Source: Paraconiothyrium sp. Pb-2020
Taxonomy: Eukaryota > Ascomycota > Dothideomycetes > Pleosporales > Didymosphaeriaceae
NCBI GenBank assembly: GCA_022419385.1
Contig: JAJUBI010000004.1
Location: 1,488,001-1,552,000, forward strand
DNA: 64,000 bases
Direction: 5' to 3'
The notes under the pieces are model-generated. The model ran no database searches and had not been told where the DNA came from. It was given only the letters and a program-made list of their open reading frames with translations. Shown piece after piece: positions 31,573 through 42,987 of this stretch. Position numbers and translations under genes: made by a program. The first letter of the stretch is position 1, and each line of letters opens with the position of its first letter.

Positions 31573-32891
31573 ATCGTAAAGTTGCGAATAGATAAAAGTT
31601 TAGATTAGGACTTGTATCGTCAACGAGGAACGGTATAGTGCGTAGTGGAAACGCGTTCAAAGCATTCGGGACGCACCTACGTAACTGTAGTGAGAACATC
31701 ACCCCACCTTTTCAGCCTGATCGACTGACTTCATACGTGGCGAACCCGTATTGGCTGTCCAAGCTTCGCCTCGTTGACTCTTAGAGACGATTCAATACAG
31801 TAAACATAATGGAAATATCTTATCAACACTTACAACGGTCGATCCCTAACCACATGCCGTGAGCTTGAACCTATTGGTATACGCTACAGCCCCAACCTAA
31901 TCAAACTCGCACATCGTCTACACCCCCATCTATTGCCATGATCGCGCTACCGGGTTCTTAAGTTTCTATTGCAACCGTATTCCCTGCGATGTGTGGGCCG
32001 TTGAGTTACATCGCCTTAGCTATGGGCTGTGGTGCGTGGTGAAGAGTCCCTCAACGCGGCGTGCCAACACAGGACAACGTGTGACCAAAATATAACAGGA
32101 CATATTCAAGGGCAGCTTGTCACTGTAGCGAATAGAACATGGCGCATTTTATTAAATTTTTTTACGGCATGACTAAGCAGCGCAAAGCACACAAAACTGC
32201 GAGCTAAGCCAAGTGTTGCCTCTCTTCTGAACGGAGAAACTGCCAGATTCCTAGCTACCACGTTTTCGATGCAATCGATATCCCGGCAAAATAGGCTTTT
32301 CTGGATCGAAAATTCATCTAAGCGCTCCGAGAATGGGGATTTAGCTATAGTCTGTCATAGGACAGGGATTGACACCTGAGACGCGAGCTGTTGCGACAAC
32401 TGACCGATCAAGCATATACCCTACTTCAATGTGATTTCCCAATTAGAGCCTGATATCGCATGTAGAATCAGCTGAAAAATAAGATGGTACTATTTGCAAA
32501 GCCATGCAACTGTATGGATAGTTTTCATATGTCTGAAAAGGCATTCTTGTTCCGGTTCGGCGGTTTGGGAGCACGTTAGGTACTCTAGAAGTGTAGACCC
32601 GCAGATGATGAATCTCAGACCAGCCTTGGAGCATAGGTCCGTTTGACGGACTACGGAGAATATATCCGTTGTTCGTACCTCGATCACTGTGAAATGCTGC
32701 AGCAGCGATGGAACTCAGTAGGTACCGGCGCGAGGGGGCATGAGACGGCATACGAAATTAGAGGGGAGGTTCGCTCTGATGAGCCAATAGCAGCTATGGA
32801 CTCTCGTACGCTGGAATTGTCATAAATACGGGGGAGAAGTGGCCGGGATAGTGCTAGTGCGGTTTTTTAGACGCTTTTATTTTTCTTTTAA
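31573..32891. other. Gene-poor stretch, 1.3 kb
   Basis: No supported gene. Short frames at 32443-32751 on both strands have no recognisable domain. Confidence 0.5.
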
Positions 32892-35073
32892 TTATTGTCC
32901 CAGGCCATGGACTGATGTAATCTGCAACGCTAAGGTGTTTCTATGCCAGAGGACTCTACTCGTCAATCCCTCTGAGCTACGAATGCCATCTGTGCGATAT
33001 AGAGATGTCCAGTCGATCACTAAAAACGGGCGCCCTTCTTTTTTCTTGCCGCCACCGCCTAAGACAATGCGTTCGCGATCCACTCTATATGCATCCATTC
33101 CAAGATCCCAAACGAGGCCATCTTTTGTCTCAATCTTTGTCAATCTTATTCTGGCACCTTCCCAGCCGGTCAAGCCGGTCAAGCATGTGTCCAGACCGCT
33201 CTGTCTGTCTCCCTTGAATGCCCAGAAGTTCCGCTCTGGATGAGCGTGATCTCCATATTGCAGGCTTGTTTCAGTCCAGAAGTTTGCCTCATCATTAGGC
33301 TTGATGAGCTTTGGAGAAAGCTCCGCGGTAAATCCGTTACCGAATCCGCTAAAGCCGTCAAATCCACCGCTGGACTTTGGTTCGTAGAGCACGACCGAGC
33401 GGTCAGACGGTCCAGTGTTATCGCAGAAGTTGTCAATGTTTTCCTTTGCGTTGATTAATTCGTTGTGACGGATGAACAGTGTCGGGTTGATAAAGTGGTC
33501 GAAGCCAAAATGAATGTCTTGAATCGTTTTCGACTGGGTCCGAGTCTCTGAAAAATGCGGCGATTTTAGAGTTCCAATTATGCCTCGCTCCAAGACTGCG
33601 CCATCGAAGGCCCGCAGGATGCCTTTCCGGACTCCACTCCGAAGTTGACTCGTCGTACGACATGTTGTAAACGTTATGCTGCCTTTTCATGTGGTCATCC
33701 AGTGCTCCGTCGTGGTCTATAAAGTATGCTAGATGCCTTGAAACTGGCATAGAGATACTAAATCCGTAGACTCTAGGCTTCAAGTAACTTTGGTGTTCTT
33801 GTGAGAGCGATAGCTGTCGGACTGAAATAGACCTCTCCATCATCCATGTATTTCTGGCAATCGGTTTGTACGGCGTTCTGATCTCTGTCTTTCCCTTGTC
33901 GAGGCATGATTGATACTCGTCCGCAGTGAAGTAGGCCATGTCTTTACCATTAATCTCAACTCTCGCAAAATCGTCGTCCTCTTTCAACGTGCGGAGGTAG
34001 ATCCCAGCGATACTCTTCGTTCCACGTGCATCTCCATGCTCTATCTTTTCGCACCCAAGGAAGACCACATATGTATCCGTGCACCAGGGGTATAGTTGTG
34101 TCGTAATTCCGATTCGACGTTCAGGAGCATCCGATCCAGATATTCTTAGATTCGGTCCGCCTGACGAAGCGCGGAAGAGGGCGCCGTCGTTGAAGGCCTC
34201 CAAGTTCGGTGCTAGTAGTCCACCGAATTGCTTTGAAACACCAGTCCAAGCAAATAACGTGTCGTCCTCCGCAACCTTGAGAATTGCCTGCTGCAGTCTC
34301 TGGAAAGCTGCTTCTCTTTCCCCATATAGCATAGGCAAGTGCACTTGGAAGATACCGAACAGGCTATATGCCCTATCTTCAATACGCTTCGTTCTTCTTC
34401 CGGCTGCCCAGGACATGCGTTCCGCGATTGAGCAGTCCTGTAGCTTCACTTCTCCACGTAGTAGGTCTTTGCGAATGTTAGTAGCCTTATGGATGGACTT
34501 CACGAGCTCCGCCAGACTGCCTAGGGGGTTCCAACTGGCATCAAAGAAATGCACAACTAGATGCCAAACGTTAACTGTTTCTTCGCAAAGCAGGGCTTCC
34601 AACAGACCTTTCGGTGCAAGTAATTCCTGCAGAGTCCAGCCTCGTGTGAACCACTCGGACTGTTCTATGAGGTGCCTAGATTTCCTAGACACATCTTCCA
34701 GATATGCGTAACACACGTCCGATTGCTCATACCACAGGTACATGCTATTGATAGCCTCCTACAAGCCAATGTGTTAGTATTGTCCAGTTGAAGCGGAACG
34801 ATTAGTATGACTAACCTGCAGCTCGGCGCTGCTGCTTTTGTCAATGCAGCATGTATCCACCCATGCATACTCATATCCATCTCCTAAGGCTCGCTCGCAA
34901 AATTGCCTGATCTTGTCATAGCCTTTCTTGCGCTGCGCAACCTCAGGATTCTGGATATCTACGAAGCTTACTTCGTCCTCGTCGTTACCCCAGCGATGAG
35001 AAAGAATGGCGTATGAGACAGGATCCTCGGTTTGCTGTGAGAGCGTTATTGTTTTCGTATTGAGGAGCCACAT
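32892..35073 (-). CDS. HET-domain (heterokaryon incompatibility) protein with a frame break near 33640
   Basis: The start at 35073 (MWLLNTKT) has the classic HET beginning. Exon 1 (34816-35073) holds YAILSHRWGNDEDEVSF and YEYAWVDTCCIDKSSSAELQ. A GTTAGT...GTAG intron joins it to EAINSMYLWYEQSDVCYAYLEDV and WFTRGWTLQELLAPKG, then the domain continues with AERMSWAAGRRTKRIEDRAYSLFGIFQVHLPMLYGE. In family members the HET domain triggers cell death on non-self contact. The frame that carries DESTSEW then fails. The sequence resumes one base over as GVRKGILRAFDGAVLERGII and runs through FGFDHFINPTLFI to the stop at 32892. No intron fits, so one base appears to be inserted near 33629-33660. It may be a real loss-of-function allele or a sequencing error. 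Confidence 0.82.
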
Positions 35074-35914
35074 TTTGTGCCGAAGGTGCCTAGCAGGCTG
35101 TAGCCTAAAGCTACGATGTTCGCTGTGGGACGCGGTATATCTCAATTTAAGGTGGAAGGAGTGCGGTCACGACCCCTTGTGTTGCGATAGAAGCCCTGCT
35201 GAGGTTATGGTGTTGTGAAGGGAAGAGAGGTACAAGGGAAGTCGATAGCTGCAATCGCGAGTAGGAGCGGGGCTGACGAGGTTACACGAACAGCCCCCAG
35301 CCTCTCCCGCCACAGCCCCCACGTAGTTGCCTGCTTCCCTCCACTTTGCGACTTCTGCATAACATCGACAGGCCCCGTTCCTAATCATTGAGCTGTTGCC
35401 AGTCTGGTAGCAAGCAAGAAAATGTATCTTTGCTACTTCTCCTAGGCGAGTGCGGAAATCAGGTGCTGCCGTATGGCAATGGATCCCTGCCATCGCAACA
35501 TGCATCATTGAACTACAACAATTGAAACCCGGGAGTCGTGCCTATACGCGGAACCGAGAGAGGCCATGTGGATACTTGGCGCGACCGTTTTAGACTATTC
35601 GCTATGTGCGTAGTGACCTGGCGCACCTACGTTACTGTCCTACGCATATATTCATGTATAGTAAAAACTACCAGTTAAGTAGGCCTATAGAGCAAATGTA
35701 GTAAATTGCCTATTGTATTTGTCTAGGCATTCGTGGTTAGACTTACGCAATAGTTCCCAATCTATAATACTTAATTCTCTATATAAGCCTGATAACGAAG
35801 AAAACAGTACAAGAGAATAGACTAAATCAAATGCGAGACAGCGCGTAAAATCCCCAATACGCCTAACAAATAGAAAAGAAGAGCCTAATCTTACAACAGC
35901 CTCCAACAAAGTAC
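35074..35914. other. Intergenic with an AT-rich patch
   Basis: 35640-35910 is markedly AT-rich with many TA steps, as in RIP-altered DNA, but I cannot identify an underlying element. The HET promoter lies next to 35073. Confidence 0.45.
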
Positions 35915-36604
35915 TTAGTCGGAAATTTGACCTTGCTGCTGATCGAGATAGTGACCTTCCGTAGTGCAAAAATGTCTTTCCGCGAAAGTATTCCCATAAC
36001 TCCAATTCGCTCCTATGTGGATCCTCGTATAGTCCTCACCTACAGTCTGATTAGCTTCAAATATCGCTTCTGATATGCTGAACGTACCTGGGCCACCACC
36101 ACACTTGTGATCAACAGCTTGGCCAGCGGTGAGCATGCCCTTTGAGGTGCACCAAGTGGCCTGCTTCCCGTAATCGCAGAAAAACGCGGCGAACGTTCCA
36201 TCCGTCGCATAGACTGTGGAATAAGGATGGACCCAGCTCCCGTACTTTGAATCGCATAATCTGCCGAGATTTGTGCGGAGGTTGAGCACAGCGTTTGACT
36301 CCAAGGACCCGCCTTCCCACTACGAAGATGATTAAGTAGGAGCCTTTACGCAAATCACATAACTTACGCAGTTGATGTGCCTCCCGAAACTCGGCAGCTC
36401 TCGTGCCTCCATGGAGGAGGTCTCCATGCTGCGCAGTATGCGGCTGGCAGCATGGACGTCCCCGATGCGCGTGTGGTTCAATCCGTGCTCGTCGTGGCGA
36501 GAGCCGATATAGATTCCGGGCTTCTGGTCAGGGTGAATCTTGACAGCCAGTCCAAAGGAAGCATTGAGGCCCAGGAGAGCAGCGGCGATCTCAGCGAGTC
36601 TCAT
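35915..36604 (-). CDS. Small secreted cysteine-containing protein
   Basis: Two exons (36368-36604 and 35915-36319) flank a 48-nt GTAAGT...GTAG intron and give 213 residues. A signal peptide is visible (MRLAEIAAALLGLNASFGLA). The mature part has six cysteines (INC, RLC, FFC, TWC, HKC, HFC), three possible disulphides, and sequons NHT, NQT and NWS. No catalytic motif or known effector fold is recognisable. The segment AVLNLRTNLGRLCDSKYGSWVHPYS and a Gly/Trp-containing end suggest a compact secreted domain. The position, with the HET gene on one side and another secreted protein and a membrane protein on the other, makes a role in interaction with plants or other fungi plausible. That is inference from context only. 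Confidence 0.72.
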
Positions 36605-37667
36605 GATGGCAATTTGGAAAGATTTTTGAGGAAATGGGAAAAAGATGAGTGCAGCAGTGGCAAGGTCTTGAGGGTTCTGGATGGGTGGTTGAAGTGTTGA
36701 TGTGGTGTTCTGGGATACAGCTTAAACAAAGGGAAAGAGACATTCTACTTATACTCTCATTTGCATGTATCGGTACATTCGTGGTGGACCTGAACTTGCC
36801 TGTCGGAGATCAACTTTTCGAAGCATTGCAGGAATAGCACGGAACATTCAGTCCTCAACACCTGTTCGACACGTTTCACATCGAGGAGGCTTTCTGTTTT
36901 CTGAACGCCGAAGGGGAAGGTTGCTATTCCTGTCAGTGAACACTCTGTCTATACCGTTATGAATGACGGATAATTGCCATAAATCTCCTGCAGGTGTTGC
37001 TGCTCCCGAAGCAGTGCGGAAATGAGCCATTGAATTCTGACGTAATGGAAGCGATCCAAAACGTGGTGAGGTCAAGGAGTTCTATTCCTAGCATACTACG
37101 GAATTTGAAGTTATAGAAACGTTAATCAATGCGCCAGGTTGGAGGCCTAGCGTGAATCTACTGGACCATGGTACTATACCGCAAAGAGAGCTTATTTTCA
37201 CGAGGCCTACATACGGTGCGGAGCGGTATTCGGCGGCAATGGATATTATGATTTTTTTGTGTTTGGCCAATAATATCGCGATGGTTTTGGGAGCCTAACT
37301 TTGCGTCGGTCATCCCACGCATACGACGCCTTACACTTTTCAGGCCTCCAATCTCGGACATAGAACTGGGAATAACTACAGGTTCAGGCCAGACGCTTAC
37401 ATTCCGAACCAACTACTCCCGAAATAGCTTTCTTTAATGCTTCTAATGTTCGGTGGCAGTATTTGAGTAGAACCACCGTGTGTATTAAGTGTTATATTTC
37501 TAAGCTTCAACGCCGCAAAAACAGAAAGACCTTTCCTTTTCTCCCTTTATATTATCTATCTCGAGCGCCTTCAAAGACCATCATAGTTCTCTTTGACTAC
37601 ATACAGCACATAGTTACCATTTATCCGGGAAGCCTGCCTCGTTCAAGAGTCTCCGTGATTAGTCATT
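36605..37667. other. Divergent promoter region of two secreted-protein genes
   Basis: About 1.06 kb between two divergent small secreted protein genes, with no gene seen. Both promoters lie here. Confidence 0.5.
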
Positions 37668-38413
37668 ATGAGGTTTACAGCTCTCGTTACTGTGCGTATA
37701 ATTTTCCTTGATAGAACCAAAGCTCACTGCGGTAGTGGTCCGTTGCCATCACAGCATGTCTCTCGCTACCCCAGCCTATACCCGAAGCTATCGCAGGTAG
37801 CAGTCTAGTCGGTGATGGTACAGCCAACTCTCTCAACCGTCGCGCTAAGAAACCGATGACCGCCGGCGTCAACATATTTCACGACACTGTTGGGCGCATT
37901 GCCGTCTTCGGCCCAATCAGGATGATTCCGGCGCTGTGGCAGTCTTTCGAAGCGACAGGAACCAAAGGCGCTTGGGCGGAAGCTGCGCAGCAACAGGTCT
38001 TCTCTGTTGCAATTTACCTGCAGAATGCACTTTTCGCCGCTGAGGCTTCGGTGAGGGAGATGCTTCCCACCATTGATCCTGCCGTGAAGCTCCCGGATGG
38101 TACATTAGCGGGAACTATCGGGTTTAACGCAAAGTCCTCAGCGCATGACGTCGGGCGGGTAGTCGACGCGATTAAAGCATACTACGACGGTTTCGGCTAC
38201 AGCGTCCCCGTTCAACTAGTGGAGAATGCGCACGCAGGCCATCTGAATCCAATTGGCGGTGGCTCGAAGAGGGACGTCGGCCACGCGCTCGATCAGCGTA
38301 GTGGCTCTACTTGCGGTACCAGGGCGTTTGACCTCAGATCGTATTACACCAACAGTGTACCGAAGGAGGTTACGGAAAAGGGCCACAGCTGTTCTCCCGC
38401 TTCGAAGAACTAG
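37668..38413 (+). CDS. Small secreted protein with a Kex2-like processing site
   Basis: I place a 28-nt first exon at 37668-37695 (MRFTALVTV). A 59-nt intron with donor GTATAA and acceptor ATCACAG leads to exon 2 at 37755-38413, which gives 228 residues in an open frame. The N-terminus MRFTALVTVPCLSLPQPIPEAIA looks like a signal peptide, and a dibasic RRAKK about 40 residues in fits Kex2 removal of a short propeptide. The mature part (start KPMTAGVNIFHD, VGRIAVFGPIRMIPALWQSF) has helical character and only two cysteines (STC, HSC). I do not recognise a family. The first splice is uncertain because the donor is non-consensus after position +3. The internal ATG at 37856 would give a leaderless protein of 185 residues. 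Confidence 0.55.
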
Positions 38414-38829
38414 CAGGAACTATTGAGGGAACATGGTCAACAGCGGTTGTTCTCGGAAATGCTATGGATGGGCGGGTTTTCGTTGTGAATTACGAGATGG
38501 ATATGAGATGTATCACAATCATTTAGTTTTATGGCGGCTTTCAATACATCTGTATTCGTGCGAAGATCACACGTAGTTGCCTCTTCACGAGCCGGTGCAC
38601 CTTCACCGGTAGGAATCAAGATTAGCGGCTTTTCGTTGTCTCTCACCGGGAACGAGAATTTCGACAACAGCCTCAGCAGGCGTATTGTACTTTCCATTCT
38701 TGCAGTCACGAGTTTACCTATCGAGCATGACCAGTTCTTTATTTATGATTTGATTTCCTTCGGAATGCAGCCTCGTAGTCAGGTTCGAGCGCATTGCCCC
38801 TGGATGTGAGGTTGCCTAAAGTGTTTTCG
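38414..38829. other. Convergent intergenic region
   Basis: Between two genes ending toward each other; no gene seen. Confidence 0.5.
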
Positions 38830-40738
38830 CTATCCGTAGTTCTTTGCTCGAGCCGCGATCCAGGCAATGATTATTCCACTCGCCGTCATCATATACGAAC
38901 TAACGCCAAATGCGCCTTGAATATCCATCTTCAACACCGACCAAAGAATACCGAATAGAACACTGCCGAGAAGAACAATAATGAACATAACACTGATAAT
39001 CATATCGGCGTCCAGTCCCTCCTCGTAGTAGATTCCCCAGCCTACTGCTGGCTTGAGATCCCCTCCCTGGAGTTGTCCACAAATTCGCCGCGGCAGTATA
39101 TTGAAGATAGACTTGCTGTCCTTTGAGATGCAATCTGTAGAGTTAAGCATATGCAACAAGAATGTAGGGTTAACGGGTGGGCCTGCTCCCGTGTCTAGGT
39201 CGTCGACTGTACATCGGTACTCCGCGTTGGGAGCGGGTTCTCTCTTTGGCTCCGGTGGAATACAATCGCAAGGTATCATGCGGGTGGAAGTATCAGCTGA
39301 TCGAAATGAAACACAGTATCGGCTGTGCTCTCGAATCTCTACTAGACTACCCGTGCGCAGGTAAACCTTCAGGGACGTCAGGTCTGTAGAGACTTCTGGC
39401 AAATGCTCTACAGCTTACCTTCACAAAGTGGATTCCTCGGACACTTCTTAGCGACAAGAGCTGTTGTAGGCGACTACGGTGTTGCCCCAGCTGCCGCTTC
39501 ATGTATAAGAAAAGTGAGAGATCATTGTTGACTTCATCAATGGGCTCCTGCAATAAGAGCTTACGCTCCTGCGTTCGGTGTATGCAAGCCAACAAGCGAA
39601 TCGAAACTCCACTTGGAGGCGAGAGACGTGCGGTTGCCAAGGTTGTTTGTGTCGAAATCGGAATGGGAGGATTATGTTGCGGTAGTTTAGGTGTTTTGTT
39701 CGAACCGGAACGCGCACCAGGCAAGAAGGATTGCGTCCATCGTGGCATATTGAAGCTCCAGTTCTGATTCGTCGAATATTTGTTGTGAGAAGTGACCGTA
39801 ACCTTGCTTCCGGTTGCTTGCTCCATACGCTGGATGGCTCGGTTGATACCACCTGGACGGTACTCCATCACGTCACTCCAGAAAGCATTGCCACATCTCT
39901 TTAGAGCTGTTAGTGTTCGCTGTAAAACCCTTTTTTGGCTTGACAAACGATCAGTGAAACTTACGCAACGCCATCGGAGTCGAGACCAGCCAGGATTTAG
40001 TGGAGGCTCCGTGTAGCCTGCTACCACAAATACATCTCTAAGGGTTCTTTGCGTTCTCTGCCAGAGGCTTCGACAATCCTGTTCCCGTTCGGCTGTCGCT
40101 ATATGCTGTCTCGTATTTTCGCCGTTGCCAATGAGCTCAGCATTATCCCTAGCTTCCGCCAATGTCGGTCGAACAAATGACTGCAAATGGGCTTTGAATA
40201 TTTCAAAAGCAGAAGCTTCCGCCAGAAATTCTCGAAAAGCAGCCAGATCATCAATTCGTTCTTCATCAACAGGATTCTCGTCCTCCTCCTCATCAGAACT
40301 CTCGTCTTCTTCTGATCGACGACCCTGTAGCTTGGAGGCCTTGACCTCAAATCTCTCGATGATGGACTGAGCAATGTAAGAGGCTTTCCTCGAGACAAGT
40401 TGAGCCGCAAGCTTCTGAAGCTGACTTCTGGCCTCCTGCTCTAAATCCCCAGCGAAAATTTTGAGAAGGCGACGGAGATTTCTCTTTAGTCGTTCAGCAC
40501 CGATGTCAATCCGCTCGAGCCCGGCTTGATAGAGAGACACTAAGATTGGGTCCTGCTGAAAGATACTCAGAAGCTCCCCGGTCGCCATCGCTATATGAAC
40601 AGCGGAGTATGCTGAGCCTGCGGAAAGACCGCTTGCTGTTGACATTAAAGAGCCCTGCGAGAAGATTGACTCCACTTGAGATGTGACGGAGCCGTGATCT
40701 GATTCATCGGCTGACCAATCTACACCTCTATGATCCAA
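38830..40738 (-). CDS. Large fungal protein with C-terminal two-helix membrane anchor
   Basis: Exons 39965-40738, 39419-39898 and 38830-39366 sum to 596 residues. The first intron (39899-39964, 66 nt) is in frame and could be overlooked; removing it joins RWRC to RCGNAFWSDVMEYRPGG and restores a CxC motif. The second is GTAAGC...GAAG (52 nt). The N-terminal third is Ser-rich (SIFSQGSLMSTASGLSAGSAYS), followed by a helical block (LYQAGLERIDIGAERLKRNLRRLLKIFA) with an acidic linker (DESSDEEEDEN). The C-terminus has Cys-containing CDCIPPEPK and RRICGQLQ, then VGWGIYYEEGLDADMII and two hydrophobic helices flanking ILWSVLKMDIQGAFGVSSYM. Proteins of this architecture recur in Dothideomycetes and Sordariomycetes with no known function. 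I suspect a membrane-linked recognition or signalling role. More exons may lie upstream (see 40824-41273). Confidence 0.72.
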
Positions 40739-40823
40739 TCTCGTTGATTGAAGTTCATGATTGTAAACATCACTCCGAGGGACGCCGGAAGGACAGGACT
40801 GGACGTCGACAGCATCATCATCT

Positions 40824-41273
40824 TCAAATTAGACAGCATATTTGGCTTCAAAATCGGCAAGACAATCGGCTACAAAGTGGAAATCTGCCGGAGGGCGTGT
40901 GTTGTTGTTGGCTTCATGGCTCGAATCGTCTGTCACATTTCCCTTTGGTCGTGACAGCTCGCCCGGGCTCTTATTCAGTCTATCATCGAGCCAAGCGCGT
41001 CTCCTTATGGCCCTAGTGCTAGATGTATATCCTGAGGCGCGTGAGGAGTCGTCAAGACTGGCTCCCGAAGGCAGAAGCGGACTGGCTCCCGAAGGCAGAA
41101 GTGGACTGAAGGCCGTCGAAAATCTTGCTGAAAAAGGGGCAAAGGATAATGATGTACTGTCTAATCCTGTGTCATGAGACGAGTCGGTCTGCGTGAACAG
41201 GGCTCTGTCGATAAATGGCTCGTCTTCCGAAATCGTGGCTAGGTGTTCGTGAGAGTAATTCTAGGTGTGGTCT
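40824..41273 (-). other. Possible upstream exon of the two-helix membrane protein gene
   Basis: On the minus strand this stretch is open for about 150 codons. It starts after an ACACCTAG acceptor and reads Ser-rich protein such as ISEDEPFIDRALFTQTDSS and LNKSPGELSRPKGNVTDDSS, ending DFEAKYAV before a stop. The composition resembles the N-terminal region of the gene that follows at 40738, so it may be part of the same gene with an unseen intron. Further upstream, GHLGYEVPQPEGWKVRW (41400-41475) could be another exon. I cannot join these in frame with confidence. The plus strand here has only weak frames. Confidence 0.3.
41057..41104 (+). repeat. 24-bp tandem duplication
   Basis: Two adjacent units of ACTGGCTCCCGAAGGCAGAA plus GCGG or GTGG (41057-41080, 41081-41104). 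Read on the minus strand they give a repeated PLLPSGAS peptide inside the possible upstream exon. Confidence 0.9.
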
Positions 41274-42987
41274 TGAATACCATAACGATGCTCAGATCAA
41301 GCTCGAATATGAGCTATACGTATCCTTTCTTTTGCTGTGCATTCTCGGGGGTTTGAATGTTGATAACACTGACCGGATAGAGTGGGATATTGAACTCTGT
41401 CACTCTCCCTTCCAGCGAACCTTCCAGCCTTCAGGTTGGGGAACCTCATAGCCAAGATGTCCGCGGTGACCAGCAGGCTGCCGCGGCACAACAGCTACAG
41501 CCTTGTGACACAACTTCCACTGTACAGCGACGTTGATCTTCTGGAACAATCGAAAAAGAGCTATTCTGTGTACTACAGTGCTAATGTTGATTGTGGCTTC
41601 GCTGTTGCTAGATGTAGTTCCGAATGTAAAGAGCTACAAGTGTCAGGAGCGGTGGGGCTGAAGGCAACCACGAGGTTACCGGACCCCGCTGCGCCTGCCT
41701 CAGCCTTGCGCTTCGCGCTTGCCAGGTGTGTCCAATATCGATACTCGGTCAAATCAGGTTGACTGTCACTTTCGATGCGGACCTTGACACTCCGCTAGGG
41801 ATTGAGGCATCGCAATTATGCAACTCCACACCTGTTGTGATCGAATATTGCTAGCCCCAAAACGATATTTCGGGAAAGCGTCTTCAAGGAAATCTGCATC
41901 CGCGTATATAGCGCGGATTCCGTGGGGACTGCACGATATAAGTATCGAAACCCTACGTTGACCAAAGCTTTTGGCGGCCTGAGGCAAACTGTGGATCTTA
42001 AAATTACACTCGCAAGTCATATCACAGCAAGTGATGGAGCATATTGAAAAAGTAAGAGAATGCTAACATCAATAGGCCGAACTTGATTTTGTCTTTCATG
42101 AATGCGACAGGATGATTTTGTGAACCTGCGTTGATGTTTTGGCCAGGTGCTCTTGTCAGCATCGTGGACAAGCATTGCGCTCTGCCTATCGTCTGAATTC
42201 CTAGAAAGAGTAATAGGGTACGTGTAGAACTCTTCGTGAGTCGGTAGTATACTGTTGGCGGCATAGTAATGTAGCTTTCCGCGGCTTCATCTTGGGGAAA
42301 GACGACATGAGACTGCTCCCAAGATAAATCATAAGCGCATACGAGCAGCTTTAAGTGCGACTCTTCATCCAGTACGGTCAGTAATGTTCCTTGCCATTCC
42401 GAGCCGCCTTAGAGGCCCGATCATGCCGGTACGCCATCCGGCCTCTCGTCGAAATACATAAAAGGGCGTGTCCCGCAGTTTTCCTACGGCGACGCTCCGC
42501 TGCCCTCTCCGCCGGACGCCCACCTTTTCGGCACACCGTCTTCGCCGAGTTTCTTCCACATCGCACGATCCCTTGGCAACGGCGACGCCACTGGGCCGCA
42601 GGAACCCGGTCTGAGTGGCTGCTTCGAGTAATAAGGCACTGGCTGAGAGGTGCTGATAGCGACGTCGGTGGAAGAGTTGACCGGAAAGGGAAAAGAGCTC
42701 CCCCGCGTCGCCGACGTCGCGCTACGGGCCCGCTGCCGACACCCCTCTGAGAACGAAGCAGCACCGCGCCCTACAACCAACATACCAAACTTTTCCTGGG
42801 ACAGCATTAGCGACCCCGCAGACCACGCCATGGAGACGTCGCGTCGACGAAGATGGCCGATGGGAGCCGCACGTAGGCTGCGTGAGCCCTTATAAATGCA
42901 TTGCGCGCGCCATCTTTACGATCAAGAACCATTGCGTCAACCCCTCACAAGACCCTTTCCTTCCTCATTGCCAATCGCAACACTGCA
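41274..42987. other. Intergenic, 1.7 kb, with uncertain exon-like fragments
   Basis: Minus-strand frames at 41766-42020 and 42022-42264 read protein-like sequence (FLEDAFPKYRFGASNIRSQ) but have no recognisable family or start. 42400-42987 is GC-rich and probably promoter and leader of the flavoenzyme gene. Confidence 0.4.

Noticed and set aside
35640..35910. RIP-like AT-rich patch as a transposon remnant
   Set aside because: AT-rich and stop-laden, but no terminal repeats or transposase motifs can be recognised.
41766..42264. Two short minus-strand frames that could be exons of one gene
   Set aside because: Protein-like in places but no start, no splice sites that join them well, and no family recognised.
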